Notes: generated by a model from the sequence alone, not told the origin. A stretch of DNA of 64,000 nt from Acidovorax delafieldii (GCF_007993815.1 NZ_VJWE01000011.1:620001-684000), one strand, 5' to 3'; shown: positions 17,546 to 26,506, numbered from the stretch's first letter. Translations and numbers: made by a program.

Positions 17546-18568
17546 ATGAAATCCGTTGGCTACCAAACCGCCCACCCCATCGACCACCCCGAGTCGCTGC
17601 TCGACATCACCCTGCCCGACCCGGTGGCCACGGGCCGCGATCTGCTGGTGGAAGTGCACGCCGTTTCGGTCAACCCCGTGGACACGAAAGTGCGCAAAAG
17701 CAGCTCACGCAGCGGCGACGGGCCCGACTACAAGGTGCTGGGCTGGGACGCCAGCGGCATCGTCCGCGCCGTGGGCCCCGATGTGACGCTGTTCCAGCCC
17801 GGCGACCGCGTCTGGTACGCGGGCTCCATCGCACGCCAGGGCACTAACAGCGAACTGCACCTGGTGGATGAACGCATCGTGGGCCATGCCCCCCAATCGC
17901 TCGACTTTGCCGAAGCCGCCGCGCTGCCGCTGACCACCATCACCGCGTGGGAGCTGCTGTTTGACCGCCTGGGTGTGGCCCCTGGCAAGCAGCCCACCCA
18001 CAAGACCCTGCTCATCATTGGCGCGAGCGGCGGCGTGGGCTCCATCCTCACGCAGCTGGCGGCGCGGCTCACCAGCCTCACGATCATCGGCACCGCATCG
18101 CGCCCCGAAACGCAGCAGTGGGTGCGCGACCTGGGCGCCCACCACGTCATCGACCACAGCCAGCCGCTCACACAAGAGCTGGCCCGCATCGGCCACCCCA
18201 CGGTGGACATCGTCGTGAGCCTCACGCAGACCGACGCGCACTTCGACCAGATCGTTGAGGTCATCGCGCCGCAGGGCCAGTTCGCGCTGATCGATGACCC
18301 GGTGTCGCTCGACGTGACGAAGTTCAAGCGCAAGTCGGTGTCGGTGCACTGGGAGCTGATGTTCACCCGCGCACTGTTCGGCACCGCCGACATGATCGGC
18401 CAGCACCGGCTGCTGACCGAGGTGGCGCAGCTGGTGGATGCGGGGCTGATTCGCACGACGCTGGACCAGCGCTTTGGAACGATCAATGCCGAGAATCTGA
18501 AGCGCGCACATGCGCTGATCGAGAGCGGCAAGGCGCGGGGCAAGCTGGTGCTGGAGGGGTGGGCCTGA
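17546..18568 (+). CDS. Zinc-binding alcohol dehydrogenase family protein (quinone oxidoreductase-like MDR)
   Basis: This 340-residue medium-chain dehydrogenase/reductase shows VHAVSVNPVDTKVR, KVLGWDASGIV, FQPGDRVWYAG, and the NADPH-binding LLIIGASGGVGSILTQLA. It ends with the GKARGKLVLEG typical of the ZADH/quinone reductase group, and classic catalytic zinc ligands are not evident. AAGGA is correctly spaced before the ATG. These enzymes reduce quinones or enals, matching the Old Yellow Enzyme immediately upstream. Confidence 0.9.
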   Translation: MKSVGYQTAHPIDHPESLLDITLPDPVATGRDLLVEVHAVSVNPVDTKVRKSSSRSGDGPDYKVLGWDASGIVRAVGPDVTLFQPGDRVWYAGSIARQGTNSELHLVDERIVGHAPQSLDFAEAAALPLTTITAWELLFDRLGVAPGKQPTHKTLLIIGASGGVGSILTQLAARLTSLTIIGTASRPETQQWVRDLGAHHVIDHSQPLTQELARIGHPTVDIVVSLTQTDAHFDQIVEVIAPQGQFALIDDPVSLDVTKFKRKSVSVHWELMFTRALFGTADMIGQHRLLTEVAQLVDAGLIRTTLDQRFGTINAENLKRAHALIESGKARGKLVLEGWA

Positions 18569-18634
18569 AGACCTGCGGGCCACGCAGGGGGCGTAGCACC
18601 ACCCGCGCGGCAGATTGTGTGTCGGGCTGAAAAA

Positions 18635-18654
18635 TACTGTATTTATAAACAGTC
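18635..18654. promoter_or_regulatory. LexA (SOS) box upstream of the VOC gene
   Basis: The sequence contains CTGT-ATTTATAA-ACAG (18637-18652), an exact CTGT-N8-ACAG match, preceded by TA, as in the consensus TACTGTATATATATACAGTA. A possible -10 TATAAA (18662-18667) with a -35-like TGTATT inside the box would let LexA block the promoter. The VOC start codon is 46 bases beyond the box. Confidence 0.75.
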
Positions 18655-18697
18655 TTTCAGGTATAAATCAGGGCACCACAACCCGAGGAGACCTCCC

Positions 18698-19111
18698 ATG
18701 CTGGACCACATGACCTTCCGTGTCACCGACATCGCCCGCACCAAGGCGTTCTACACCGCTGCCCTCGCGCCTTTGGGCTACAGCCTGTGTTTTGAAGGCA
18801 ACTACGGCTCGAACATGCTGGGCTATGCCTACCCGGCTCCGTCCGAGCCCGACGGCAAGAAGGCGGATGTGTGGTTCATCGACGGCCCCTCGCCCTACGG
18901 CGGCCCGCCCGCCACCACGGGCTGCCACCTGGCGTGGCGGGCCACCACGCGGGCCCAGGTCGATGCCTTCTACCGCGCCGCCATCGAAGCCGGGGGCCAA
19001 GACAACGGCGCCCCGGGCCTGCGGCCCGACTACCACCCCCACTATTACGGCGCGTTTGTCATCGACCCCGAGGGCAACAACATCGAGGCGGTGTGCCACC
19101 TGCCGGAGTAA
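18698..19111 (+). CDS. VOC family protein (glyoxalase/bleomycin resistance fold)
   Basis: This 137-residue single-domain vicinal-oxygen-chelate protein shows MLDHMTFRVTDIARTKAFY and a late YYGAFVIDPEGNNIEAVCH, the two half-sites of the fold. His4, Glu133 and the GNNIEAV strand are candidate metal ligands. AGGAG lies close before the ATG. The family includes glyoxalases, thiol transferases and antibiotic-resistance proteins, and the function here is not specified by sequence. It sits alone between the quinone-reductase gene and a Bug receptor. A LexA box upstream suggests damage-inducible expression. Confidence 0.87.
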   Translation: MLDHMTFRVTDIARTKAFYTAALAPLGYSLCFEGNYGSNMLGYAYPAPSEPDGKKADVWFIDGPSPYGGPPATTGCHLAWRATTRAQVDAFYRAAIEAGGQDNGAPGLRPDYHPHYYGAFVIDPEGNNIEAVCHLPE

Positions 19112-19112
19112 G

Positions 19113-19240
19113 AAACACCGCTGCACCCTCCGCAGAGGGCGCGCCGCCAAGCGAGTGCCCCCGTGGAACTGGCTTTGCCAGGCCACCGGGTGCGTCCCCC
19201 TGGGGGGAAGCGGCGCAGCCGCTCAGGGGGGTCAGTCGAG
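19113..19240. repeat. GC-rich intergenic repeat of Comamonadaceae type
   Basis: This segment contains CCCTCCGCAGAGGGCGC, ACTGGCTTTGCCAGG and GCGTCCCCCTGGGGGGAAGC followed by GGCGCAGCCGCT. Several short palindromes are strung together between convergent genes. I recognise the pattern from Acidovorax-like intergenic regions; it may act as a transcript 3-prime structure. That recognition is from memory. Confidence 0.55.
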
Positions 19241-20209
19241 TTTCACGCCTGCCGCTTTGATGATCTCGCCCCAGCGCTTGGACTCGGAGCGTGCCATGGC
19301 GCGGAACTGCTCGGGCGTGCCGGGCAGGGCTTCCATGCCGAAGTCGGCCATGCGCTTGACCACGGCGGGGTTGAGCAGGGCCTTGTTCAGGTCGCCGTTC
19401 AGGCGCGCCGTGATCGCAGCGGGCAGACCGGCGGGCGCCAGGATGCCCTGGAACGCAAACACTTCGGTGTTGGGCACACCGGCTTCGGCCAAGGTGGGCA
19501 CGTCGGGCAGCGCGGCCACGCGCTTGGCCGAGCCAATCGCCAGCGCACGCACCTTGCCCGAGGTGATGACGGGAAGCCCAGCGGCCAGGTCCAGGAACAT
19601 GCAGGGCACCTGGCCACCCATCACGTCCTGCAGCGCGGGCGCCGCGCCGCGGTAGGGGATGTGGGTGAGGAAGGTCTTGGTGCGGTTCTTGAACATCTCC
19701 ATCGCCAGGTGGTGTGGCGAACCATTGCCCGGCGATGCGTAGTTGAGCTTGCCGGGGTTGGCGCGCGCGTAGGCGAGGAATTCCTTCACCGTCCTGGCTT
19801 CAAACGCCGGGTGCACCACCAGCGCCAGCGGAAAGCGGCTGATGCCGCCCACGTAGGTGAAGTCCTTTTCAGGGTTGAACGGCAGCTTGGTGAACAGGTG
19901 TTCGTTGTAGGCCAGGATGGCGTTGTCGGCCGACATGAAGGTGTTGCCGTCGGGCTTGGCCGTGGCCACCATCTGGCCGCCGATGTTGGTGGAGGCGCCA
20001 GGGCGGTTGTCCACCACGATCTGCTGGCCCAGCGTCTGGCGCATGGCTTCGGCCACGGTGCGGGCCAGCACGTCGGTGCCGCCACCGGCGGGGTATGGCA
20101 CCACCCAGCGCAGGGGCTGGTCGGGCCAGGCGGACTGGGCGGCGGCCCAGGGCGCGGCGGTAGTAGCGCCTGCGGCGGCCAGGGCGGACAAGAGGGTACG
20201 GCGTTGCAT
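19232..20209 (-). CDS. Bug family tripartite tricarboxylate transporter substrate-binding protein
   Basis: This 325-residue periplasmic receptor of the TctC/Bug family has an N-terminal signal with twin arginines (MQRRTLLSALAAAGA). It then shows WPDQPLRWVVPYPAGGGTDVLAR, VDNRPGAS, the YASPGNGSPHHLA ligand loop and IPYRGAAPALQDVMGGQV. These signatures are diagnostic. Bug proteins are hugely expanded in Burkholderiales and bind carboxylates. The fumarylacetoacetase-family gene upstream on the same strand suggests the ligand may be an aromatic-derived organic acid, which is inference. Confidence 0.95.
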   Translation of the reverse strand: MQRRTLLSALAAAGATTAAPWAAAQSAWPDQPLRWVVPYPAGGGTDVLARTVAEAMRQTLGQQIVVDNRPGASTNIGGQMVATAKPDGNTFMSADNAILAYNEHLFTKLPFNPEKDFTYVGGISRFPLALVVHPAFEARTVKEFLAYARANPGKLNYASPGNGSPHHLAMEMFKNRTKTFLTHIPYRGAAPALQDVMGGQVPCMFLDLAAGLPVITSGKVRALAIGSAKRVAALPDVPTLAEAGVPNTEVFAFQGILAPAGLPAAITARLNGDLNKALLNPAVVKRMADFGMEALPGTPEQFRAMARSESKRWGEIIKAAGVKLD

Positions 20210-20225
20210 GGGGTTGTCTCCTTGA

Positions 20226-20285
20226 TACTATTAATTTGATAGCTGCAAGCGCATGTTCCTCTAGCGCATACAGCCGTTTTTATTC
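20226..20285 (+). repeat. Dispersed ~55-bp repeat, copy C
   Basis: ACTATTAATTTGATAGCTGC is followed by AAGCGCATGTTCCTCTAGCGC and ends CAGCCGTTTTTATTC. It lies between the Bug receptor start and the stop of the fumarylacetoacetase-family gene, so it separates two genes of one possible operon. Confidence 0.85.
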
Positions 20286-20305
20286 AAATTTTGCTCTGCG
20301 GGGCC

Positions 20306-21316
20306 TCAGGCGGCCGGTGCGGCAATGGTCTGGTCGATGGCACCAAAAATGCTGGCGCCGTCCTTGCCCTTGACCTCGATGCGGATGGTGTCGCCAAACT
20401 TCATGAAGTCGGTGCTGGGCTTGCCGTCCTGGATGGTTTCGATGCAGCGCTTTTCGGCGATGCAACTGTAGCCCTTGGGCCATTCCATGCGGCCGTTCTG
20501 CTCCACGCCTTTGTTGCTGACGGTGCCGCTGCCCACGATGGAGCCGGCGCGCACGTTGCGCGTCTTGGCGATGTGGGCAATGAGCTGGCCGAAGTGGAAG
20601 GTCATTTCGGGGCCCGCGTCGCACATGCCGACCTTGCGGCCGTTCCAGGTGGACTGCACGGTGAGGTTGACGCGGCCGTGGTCCCAGGCGTCGCCCAGCT
20701 CGTCCAGTGTGACGGCCACGGGGCCGAAGGCGGTGGCGGGCTTGCTCTGGAAGAAACCGAAACCCTTGGCCAGCTCGGCCGGGATCAGGTTGCGCAGGCT
20801 CACGTCGTTGGCAATCATCACCAGGCGGATGCCGTCCAGCGCCTGGTCGGCGGTGGTGCCCATCTTCACGTCGCCGGTGATGACGGCGATCTCGGCCTCG
20901 AAGTCGATGCCCATGGCTTCGCTGGGCACCACGACATCGTCGCAGGGGCCGATGAAGTCGTCGCTGCCGCCCTGGTACATCAGGGGGTCGGTGTAGAAGC
21001 TTTCGGGCACTTCGGAGTTGCGCGCTTTTCGCACCAGTTCAACGTGGTTGATGTAGGCCGAGCCGTCGGCCCACTGGTAGGCGCGGGGCAACGGGGCCAT
21101 GCACTGGGCGGGGTCGAAGGGGAAGGCGTGGCGCGCGCGGCCGCTGTTGAGCTGGTCGTACAGGTCCTGCAGCTGGGGCGAGATGAAGCCCCAGTCGTCC
21201 AGCACCTGCTGCATCTTGCTGGCAATGCCGGTCGCATAATGGGCCGTGCCCAGGTCGCGGGAGACGACAACCAGTTGGCCGTCGCGCGAGCCGTCTTTGT
21301 AGGTAGCGAGTTTCAT
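20306..21316 (-). CDS. Fumarylacetoacetate hydrolase family protein
   Basis: This 336-residue protein has the N-terminal domain seen in bacterial FAH-like proteins (MKLATYKDGSRDGQLVVVSRD), then the FAH catalytic fold with the metal-binding GIDFEAEIAVITGDV, ANDVSLRNL and the late GDTIRIEVKGKDG strand. The family hydrolyses or decarboxylates C-C bonds of acylpyruvates and fumarylacetoacetate. A divergent IclR regulator and a downstream Bug receptor point to control by, and uptake of, an aromatic or organic acid. No homogentisate dioxygenase or maleylacetoacetate isomerase is nearby, so a tyrosine-pathway role is not assured. Confidence 0.9.
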   Translation of the reverse strand: MKLATYKDGSRDGQLVVVSRDLGTAHYATGIASKMQQVLDDWGFISPQLQDLYDQLNSGRARHAFPFDPAQCMAPLPRAYQWADGSAYINHVELVRKARNSEVPESFYTDPLMYQGGSDDFIGPCDDVVVPSEAMGIDFEAEIAVITGDVKMGTTADQALDGIRLVMIANDVSLRNLIPAELAKGFGFFQSKPATAFGPVAVTLDELGDAWDHGRVNLTVQSTWNGRKVGMCDAGPEMTFHFGQLIAHIAKTRNVRAGSIVGSGTVSNKGVEQNGRMEWPKGYSCIAEKRCIETIQDGKPSTDFMKFGDTIRIEVKGKDGASIFGAIDQTIAAPAA

Positions 21317-21419
21317 GGTGGCAGGACCTTTGTCTCAGAAGGGTTGATGGGCACCGCTAGCGAAAATTACGCTTGGGTAAATTGATTTAACTAAACAAAA
21401 CTCGCAAATTTTAGTGCAC

Positions 21420-22202
21420 ATGGACAAAGAACGTGCAGGAATTCAATCGGTCGAGGTCGGTTTTGCCCTGCTGGAGGGGCTGACCCGCTCGCGCGGACCG
21501 CTGATGCTCAAGGATGTGGCCGCCTCGGCGGGCATGAGCGCGGCCAAGGCGCACCGGTATCTGGTGAGCTTTCAGCGCCTGGGCCTAGTCTCGCAAGACC
21601 CCCGCACCGCGCGCTATGACCTGGGCCCGGCTGCACTCAAGCTGGGGCTGGCCTCGCTGACACGGCTCGATGGCGTGCGCCTGGCCCGCGAACGCATGCC
21701 CGCGCTCATGGAAACCATCGGCCACACGCTGGCGCTGGCCGTGTGGGGCAACCACGGCCCCACCATCGTGCACTGGGAGGAATCGCCCCAGGCCGTCACC
21801 GCCAATCTGCGCCTGGGCGACGTGATGCCGCTGCTGTCGTCGGCCACGGGCCGGTGTTTTGCGGCCTTCATGTCGCCCGAGGTGGTGGCGCCGCTGCTCA
21901 AAGAGGAGCTGGCCCGCGCCGTGAAGATGCGCCGCACCGACCTGCCCGCGACCATGGCCGAAGTGAACGCACTGCTCGCTAAGGTGCGCGAGCGCGGCGC
22001 GGCGCGCGTGGTGGACACGCTGCTGCCGGGCATCGTCGCCTTCTGCGCGCCGGTTTTCGATGCCGACGGTCACCTGGAGCTGGGCATCACCACGCTGGGA
22101 TCCATCGCCACCTTTGACCCCGAATGGGGCGGCGCCATTGATGCGCCGCTGCGCGCGGCCGCAGCCCAGCTGTCCAGCGACCTGGGCGCAGGCACCGCCT
22201 GA
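21420..22202 (+). CDS. IclR-family transcriptional regulator
   Basis: This 260-residue IclR protein has an N-terminal winged HTH (GIQSVEVGFALLEGL, LKDVAASAGMSAAKAHRYL, LGLVSQDPRTARYDLG) and the C-terminal GAF-like effector domain with VAFCAPVFDADGHLELGITTLG. I use the ATG at 21420; a GTG two codons earlier is also possible, and neither has a clear Shine-Dalgarno sequence. It is divergent from the fumarylacetoacetase-family gene across an AT-rich 103-base gap and most likely controls it. Confidence 0.92.
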   Translation: MDKERAGIQSVEVGFALLEGLTRSRGPLMLKDVAASAGMSAAKAHRYLVSFQRLGLVSQDPRTARYDLGPAALKLGLASLTRLDGVRLARERMPALMETIGHTLALAVWGNHGPTIVHWEESPQAVTANLRLGDVMPLLSSATGRCFAAFMSPEVVAPLLKEELARAVKMRRTDLPATMAEVNALLAKVRERGAARVVDTLLPGIVAFCAPVFDADGHLELGITTLGSIATFDPEWGGAIDAPLRAAAAQLSSDLGAGTA

Positions 22203-22236
22203 CGGCCCCGTACCCGCACACACAAGCAGCGAGCAG

Positions 22237-23388
22237 ATGCCACGGCGCGCGCTGGTTTTCATCACGGCCCTGGTGCTGGCCCTGCACTGGCTGGTGCTCA
22301 GCGGCGTGCCCCTGGCCTGGGACAGCCCTGCACAGCCGTCCAGCCAGGTGTTCAGCACGCGCAGCATCGCGCCCGCACCGCCCCCACCAGCCGTTGCGCC
22401 CTCCGGCGTGACCGCCGCGCCCGTCGCCGCACCGCAGCCCCCGGCCCGTAAAAAGGCGCCCACCCCCAAGCGCCCACCAACCCCTGTCGCTCCAGACCGT
22501 CCCGAGGCGCCACTGGCGGCCGCCCCTGTCACGGAAGCCGGCGCGCCTGCGGACCCTGGTGCCGCAACCACCGTGGCCAGCGCAACCCCTGAGACGCCTG
22601 CCAACGACGCCGCCCCGGCGCCCGCGCCTGCGGCATCGGCACCGGCCGCCCCCCCAGAGCCCCCGGCTGAAGACGCCCAGCCCGGCACGGGCGTGGACAT
22701 CCGCCCGCCCGGAGGCACCGGCCGCAGTGCCAGCGCCCCACCGCCGCCCGTGCGCATGCCTGCCCCCACGCGCCTCGCGTTTGATGTGAGCGGCCAGGCC
22801 AAAAAGTTCGCCTACAGCGCCCGGGCCGAACTGCTGTGGCAGCACGACGGCAATCGCTACGAAGCGCGCCAGGAGATCAGTGCCTTCCTGGTGGGTACCC
22901 GCACGCAGCGCAGCGTGGGCACGGTCACAGCGCAGGGGCTGCTGCCCGAAAAGTTCTCTGACAAATCCCGCAGCGAGCAGGCCGCCCATTTCGACTACGC
23001 CAAGGGCCGTGTCACCTTCAGCGCCAACACGCCCGACGCGGCGGCAGGGCCGGGCGTGCAGGACCGCCTGAGCCTGTTCATCCAGCTGGGCGCCCTACTG
23101 GCTGCAGACCCAGGCCGCTTTGTGCCCGGCACCCAGATCACGCTGACCACGGTGAGCGCCCGCAGCGCCGACCGCTGGACCTTCACCGTGGAAGGCCCCG
23201 AAACCCTGGACCTGCCCGCCGGGCCCACGCCTGCCCTCAAGCTGCTGCGCCTGCCCCGCAAGGACTACGACCAGAAGGCCGAACTCTGGGTGGCGCCGGG
23301 GCTGGGTTATCTGCCCGTGCGCATCAAGCTCACCCAGGCCAACGGCGATTTCGCCGACCTGCTGCTGCGCGCCAGCAGCCCACCCTGA
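22237..23388 (+). CDS. DUF3108 domain-containing protein
   Basis: This 383-residue envelope protein has an N-terminal membrane anchor (ALVFITALVLALHWLVLSGV), a Pro/Ala-rich linker of about 150 residues, and a C-terminal DUF3108 domain of about 190 residues starting near RLAFDVSGQAKKFAYSARAEL. DUF3108 proteins are periplasmic and uncharacterised; the linker is like those used to span the periplasm. I place the start at 22237, 34 bases after the IclR stop, giving the membrane segment at the N-terminus; upstream codons overlap iclR. Confidence 0.8.
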   Translation: MPRRALVFITALVLALHWLVLSGVPLAWDSPAQPSSQVFSTRSIAPAPPPPAVAPSGVTAAPVAAPQPPARKKAPTPKRPPTPVAPDRPEAPLAAAPVTEAGAPADPGAATTVASATPETPANDAAPAPAPAASAPAAPPEPPAEDAQPGTGVDIRPPGGTGRSASAPPPPVRMPAPTRLAFDVSGQAKKFAYSARAELLWQHDGNRYEARQEISAFLVGTRTQRSVGTVTAQGLLPEKFSDKSRSEQAAHFDYAKGRVTFSANTPDAAAGPGVQDRLSLFIQLGALLAADPGRFVPGTQITLTTVSARSADRWTFTVEGPETLDLPAGPTPALKLLRLPRKDYDQKAELWVAPGLGYLPVRIKLTQANGDFADLLLRASSPP

Positions 23389-23390
23389 GA

Positions 23391-23520
23391 ACCTGTTCAA
23401 AGCACTGCCTCCGATGGCTCGCGCCGCACGGAGTGTTGCGCCCATACGCCATCCGGGCAAAAAAGCCCCGCGAACCCGGCGTGCTCCGTTTTTCATGAAA
23501 TACTGCAACGCAGCAGGGGA
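23391..23520. other. Intergenic segment resembling a Comamonadaceae repeat
   Basis: GAACCTGTTCAAAGCACTGC at 23389-23408, followed by GATGGCTCGCGCC and TTGCGCCCATACGCC, resembles a dispersed intergenic sequence I recall from Acidovorax-type genomes. The match is from memory and no second copy lies in this window. Confidence 0.25.
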
Positions 23521-23601
23521 CAAAAGCCGTGGCTTGGCCCGGGGCCCTTGAACTCTGCGCACCCGCTGTCATCTGACATCTATATCGACAAGGGGAACAC
23601 G

Positions 23602-23901
23602 ATGCACATGCTCTACGACTCAGAATCCTTCGTGGTGGTCCATATGCTGCCCGATGCCGTGGAGAAAAAGAGCGCCCAGGTGCTCAACGACACCGCCCCC
23701 GCCGTTCCCCAGCTTGCGCGCCATGGTTTTGAAATCGTGGACAAGCGCTCCGGCAAAGAGGTCTACCTGGACGGTTCCTGGGCCGAGATGTTCCAGGAAC
23801 AGATCCTGGCCTGGCAGCGCGACACGCCCACCCAGGAAGAAGTGGAAGACGCACTGGACCGCTACGCGGGCCTGGCGCAGAACCCGGTGGTGGTGCACTG
23901 A
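23602..23901 (+). CDS. DUF3567 family protein
   Basis: This 99-residue acidic cytosolic protein has the DUF3567 pattern: MHMLYDSESFVVVHM, GFEIVDKRSGKEVYLDG, then EVEDALDRYAGLAQNPVVVH at the C-terminus. The family is largely restricted to betaproteobacteria and has no assigned function. AAGGGGA lies seven bases before the ATG at 23602. It is isolated between the DUF3108 gene and a convergent glycosyltransferase gene. Confidence 0.88.
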   Translation: MHMLYDSESFVVVHMLPDAVEKKSAQVLNDTAPAVPQLARHGFEIVDKRSGKEVYLDGSWAEMFQEQILAWQRDTPTQEEVEDALDRYAGLAQNPVVVH

Positions 23902-23953
23902 AAGCTGGAGCTTCGAGTCCCGCCCCCGTCGCTCGGGGGCGGCTACCAGCCAC

Positions 23954-26383
23954 TCATATCTCGATGTGATCGGGACGCAGGCCTTGCACACAACGCGCGT
24001 GCATTGCCAGATACGCCGCCTCAATGTCACTCGCAAACTGTTTTGCGTTGAATAGCGGGGCTTGGTTTTTTTCCGCATCCAGTTTGTCGCGCAGCGCCTG
24101 CAACCGGACAGGGTCCTGCGCCAGCGCAATGGCGAGCGCTTCATATTCCTCTGCAGTGTGGGTCACCAACTCCGGCATTCCTACCGCCTGCAGCAGACTG
24201 GCGGCCACTCGCGCCGCGAACGATTGGCCTGCCCGCGTCAGGACTGGCAGGCCTGCCCAGAGCGCGTCACTCGCAGTGGTGTGGGCGTTGTACGGCAAGG
24301 TATCAAGGAACAGGTCGGCCAAGCGGTGCCGCGCCAAGTGATCGTCCAACGGCATGCGCGGGGCAAACACCAGGCGATCACCGGCTATACCCCTGGACTG
24401 CGCCTCTGCGCGCAGGTTGTCCATGACGCTGGCATTGCCTTCGAAGAGCCACAAGACACTGCCCGGCACCGCTTGCAGGATGCGCATCCAGCTGTCGAAA
24501 ACCGGGGGACGAATCTTGTAATTGTTGTTGAAGCAACAAAATACGAAACCACTGCTTGGAAGCCCCAGTTCCTCACGCGTGAACACCCTGTCACTGATTC
24601 TGCGCTTCGCGTCATTGACTTGGTAGCTGTGCGGCAGGTACACCACCTTCTCGGTAAAGAACTCTCTCTCCTTTTCCGGAATGACCACCCTGTCGGCCAC
24701 GACGTAGTCCATATAAGGCGCCCCTGTCGTTCCCGGATATCCCAGGTAACTGACCTGCACGGGAGCACAGCGATGGGAAAAAATTCCAAAGCGCTGGTCT
24801 GTTGTGAAGCCCTTCAGATCGACGGCGATATCTATGCCCAACTCTCTGGACATGCGGGCAACATCAATGTCTCTGTGCTCACGCACGTCGATAAAGTGAT
24901 CGAAGCTGGCGGCCAGGCGTTCTCGCATTGAGTCCTGGACATTCGGCCCGTAGGAAAACGCGAACCACTCAAAACGCTGCCGGTCGTGCTTTTCAAAAAG
25001 CTCCGCCATGAGGAATGCAGTCGCATGGCCGTAAAAATCTGCGGAATAGTAGCCCACGCGGATTTTTTGAGAGGGCGCACGTTGAGAAATGGCGCCCAGA
25101 GAATGGTTTTCCGGGAAGTCTGCCGCTACGCGATTGATAGCAGCCTGCATCTGCAATGCGGGGGCGTCAAACAACGACAACGCCACAAAAGGCGGCACAT
25201 TGTTTTCCCCAGCACGAATACTTTCTTCGCAGCGCTTCAAATCGGCAGACAGCCCGCTCCAGTCGCACGCGTGAACACGGCTGTTCGCAATCCAGCCGAA
25301 CAAATGCTGGTTGTCCGGCTGCATATCGGACGCCGCCATGAAGTCTGCCAGCGCCTGCGCATGTCTGTTAAATCGTACGTGGAGACCCGCGCGGTTGAAG
25401 TACAAGCCAGGCCTGTCCGGGGCCATCCAGATGGCCAAGTCGTATGTGCCAAGCGCGTCGGCAAACTGCCCTGCATCGGTCTGCGCGACGGCCAGCAAGG
25501 CAAGGATGTCCAGGTCATCGGGTTGCAGCTCTGCAGCCTTTCGCAATACAGGCACGGCCTGGGCATACTGGGCCAGCGCATGCAATGCCTGCCCCAGATT
25601 CTTGTGTGCTGACACCAGCTTCTCGTCCGACTGAATGGCGGCCTGGAAGTGCGGTACCGCCAACGCCCACTGCTCCTTCTGCGCCAGGATCGCGCCCTTG
25701 CCGTTGTGGGCTTGGGCGTGTTGAGGTTGCAGCGCGAGCAACTGGTCGAAGCCAGCCAGCGCCTCATCTGCCTGGCCAAGTGCCGCGTGCAGCGTTGCCA
25801 TGTTCAGCAGCGCATCAACATAGTTGCCATCCAGCGCACACGCCCGCTGGTAGCACTCCAAGGCCTCATCCAACCGCTCCAGCGTCCGAAGCGCGGTTCC
25901 CTTGTTGTTGTGGGCGGCTGCCATCCGGGGTTGGGTTGCGATGGCCAGATCGTAACTCTGGAGGGCCTCTGGAACCCGCCCCAACTCCACCAGTGTCTTT
26001 CCGCGGTTGACATGGGCCTCGGCGAAATCAGCGCGCAGGGCAATGGCACGATCAAAATGCGCCAGCGCCTCCTCGCGCAGTCCCAATGCACCCAAAGCAA
26101 GCCCGCGATTGACATGGGGCGCGGGGTCCTTTGGCTGCTGTGCAATCGCTTGCGCCATCAAGTCACATGCAGCCTGGTGGTGCCCCGTCTGGTACGCCAG
26201 AACGCCGAGCATGTGCAAGGCGCCAAAATGGCGCGAATTGGCCTGCAGGATAGCGTTGTAAATTTGATTGGCTTGTGCCAACTGCCCCTGCTGGTGCAAG
26301 CGCAGAGCCTGTTCGAACAATGCCGATTGCTGGGTCTGAAGACTCTGTGGAGGGCGGCCGCCCAAGTTGTACTTGATGCTCAT
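23954..26383 (-). CDS. TPR-containing O-linked N-acetylglucosamine transferase, SPINDLY family
   Basis: This 809-residue protein has about ten tetratricopeptide repeats in the first ~400 residues (for example HVNRGLALGALGLREEALAHFDRAIAL and AHNNKGTALRTLERLDEALECY), then a glycosyltransferase-41 domain. The latter shows VGYYSADFYGHATAFLMAE, FGIFSHRCAPVQVSYLGYPG, the UDP-binding CCFNNNYKIRP, and DTLPYNAHTTASDALWAGLP. Bacterial members glycosylate Ser/Thr of surface proteins such as flagellins or adhesins, the TPRs holding the target. Base composition is visibly less GC-rich than its neighbours. It stands alone, with no sugar-synthesis genes adjacent. Confidence 0.92.
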   Translation of the reverse strand: MSIKYNLGGRPPQSLQTQQSALFEQALRLHQQGQLAQANQIYNAILQANSRHFGALHMLGVLAYQTGHHQAACDLMAQAIAQQPKDPAPHVNRGLALGALGLREEALAHFDRAIALRADFAEAHVNRGKTLVELGRVPEALQSYDLAIATQPRMAAAHNNKGTALRTLERLDEALECYQRACALDGNYVDALLNMATLHAALGQADEALAGFDQLLALQPQHAQAHNGKGAILAQKEQWALAVPHFQAAIQSDEKLVSAHKNLGQALHALAQYAQAVPVLRKAAELQPDDLDILALLAVAQTDAGQFADALGTYDLAIWMAPDRPGLYFNRAGLHVRFNRHAQALADFMAASDMQPDNQHLFGWIANSRVHACDWSGLSADLKRCEESIRAGENNVPPFVALSLFDAPALQMQAAINRVAADFPENHSLGAISQRAPSQKIRVGYYSADFYGHATAFLMAELFEKHDRQRFEWFAFSYGPNVQDSMRERLAASFDHFIDVREHRDIDVARMSRELGIDIAVDLKGFTTDQRFGIFSHRCAPVQVSYLGYPGTTGAPYMDYVVADRVVIPEKEREFFTEKVVYLPHSYQVNDAKRRISDRVFTREELGLPSSGFVFCCFNNNYKIRPPVFDSWMRILQAVPGSVLWLFEGNASVMDNLRAEAQSRGIAGDRLVFAPRMPLDDHLARHRLADLFLDTLPYNAHTTASDALWAGLPVLTRAGQSFAARVAASLLQAVGMPELVTHTAEEYEALAIALAQDPVRLQALRDKLDAEKNQAPLFNAKQFASDIEAAYLAMHARCVQGLRPDHIEI

Positions 26384-26506
26384 GGTCAGGATATGCAGCC
26401 GTCCAGGGCCGCGCGCAAGATGGTTGTATGGGCGAACGCATCGCCATGGACCCTGATTGTGCGGGAGGCCGTGGCCCCACCCACCACAATCGGCCGCTGC
26501 GAGGCA

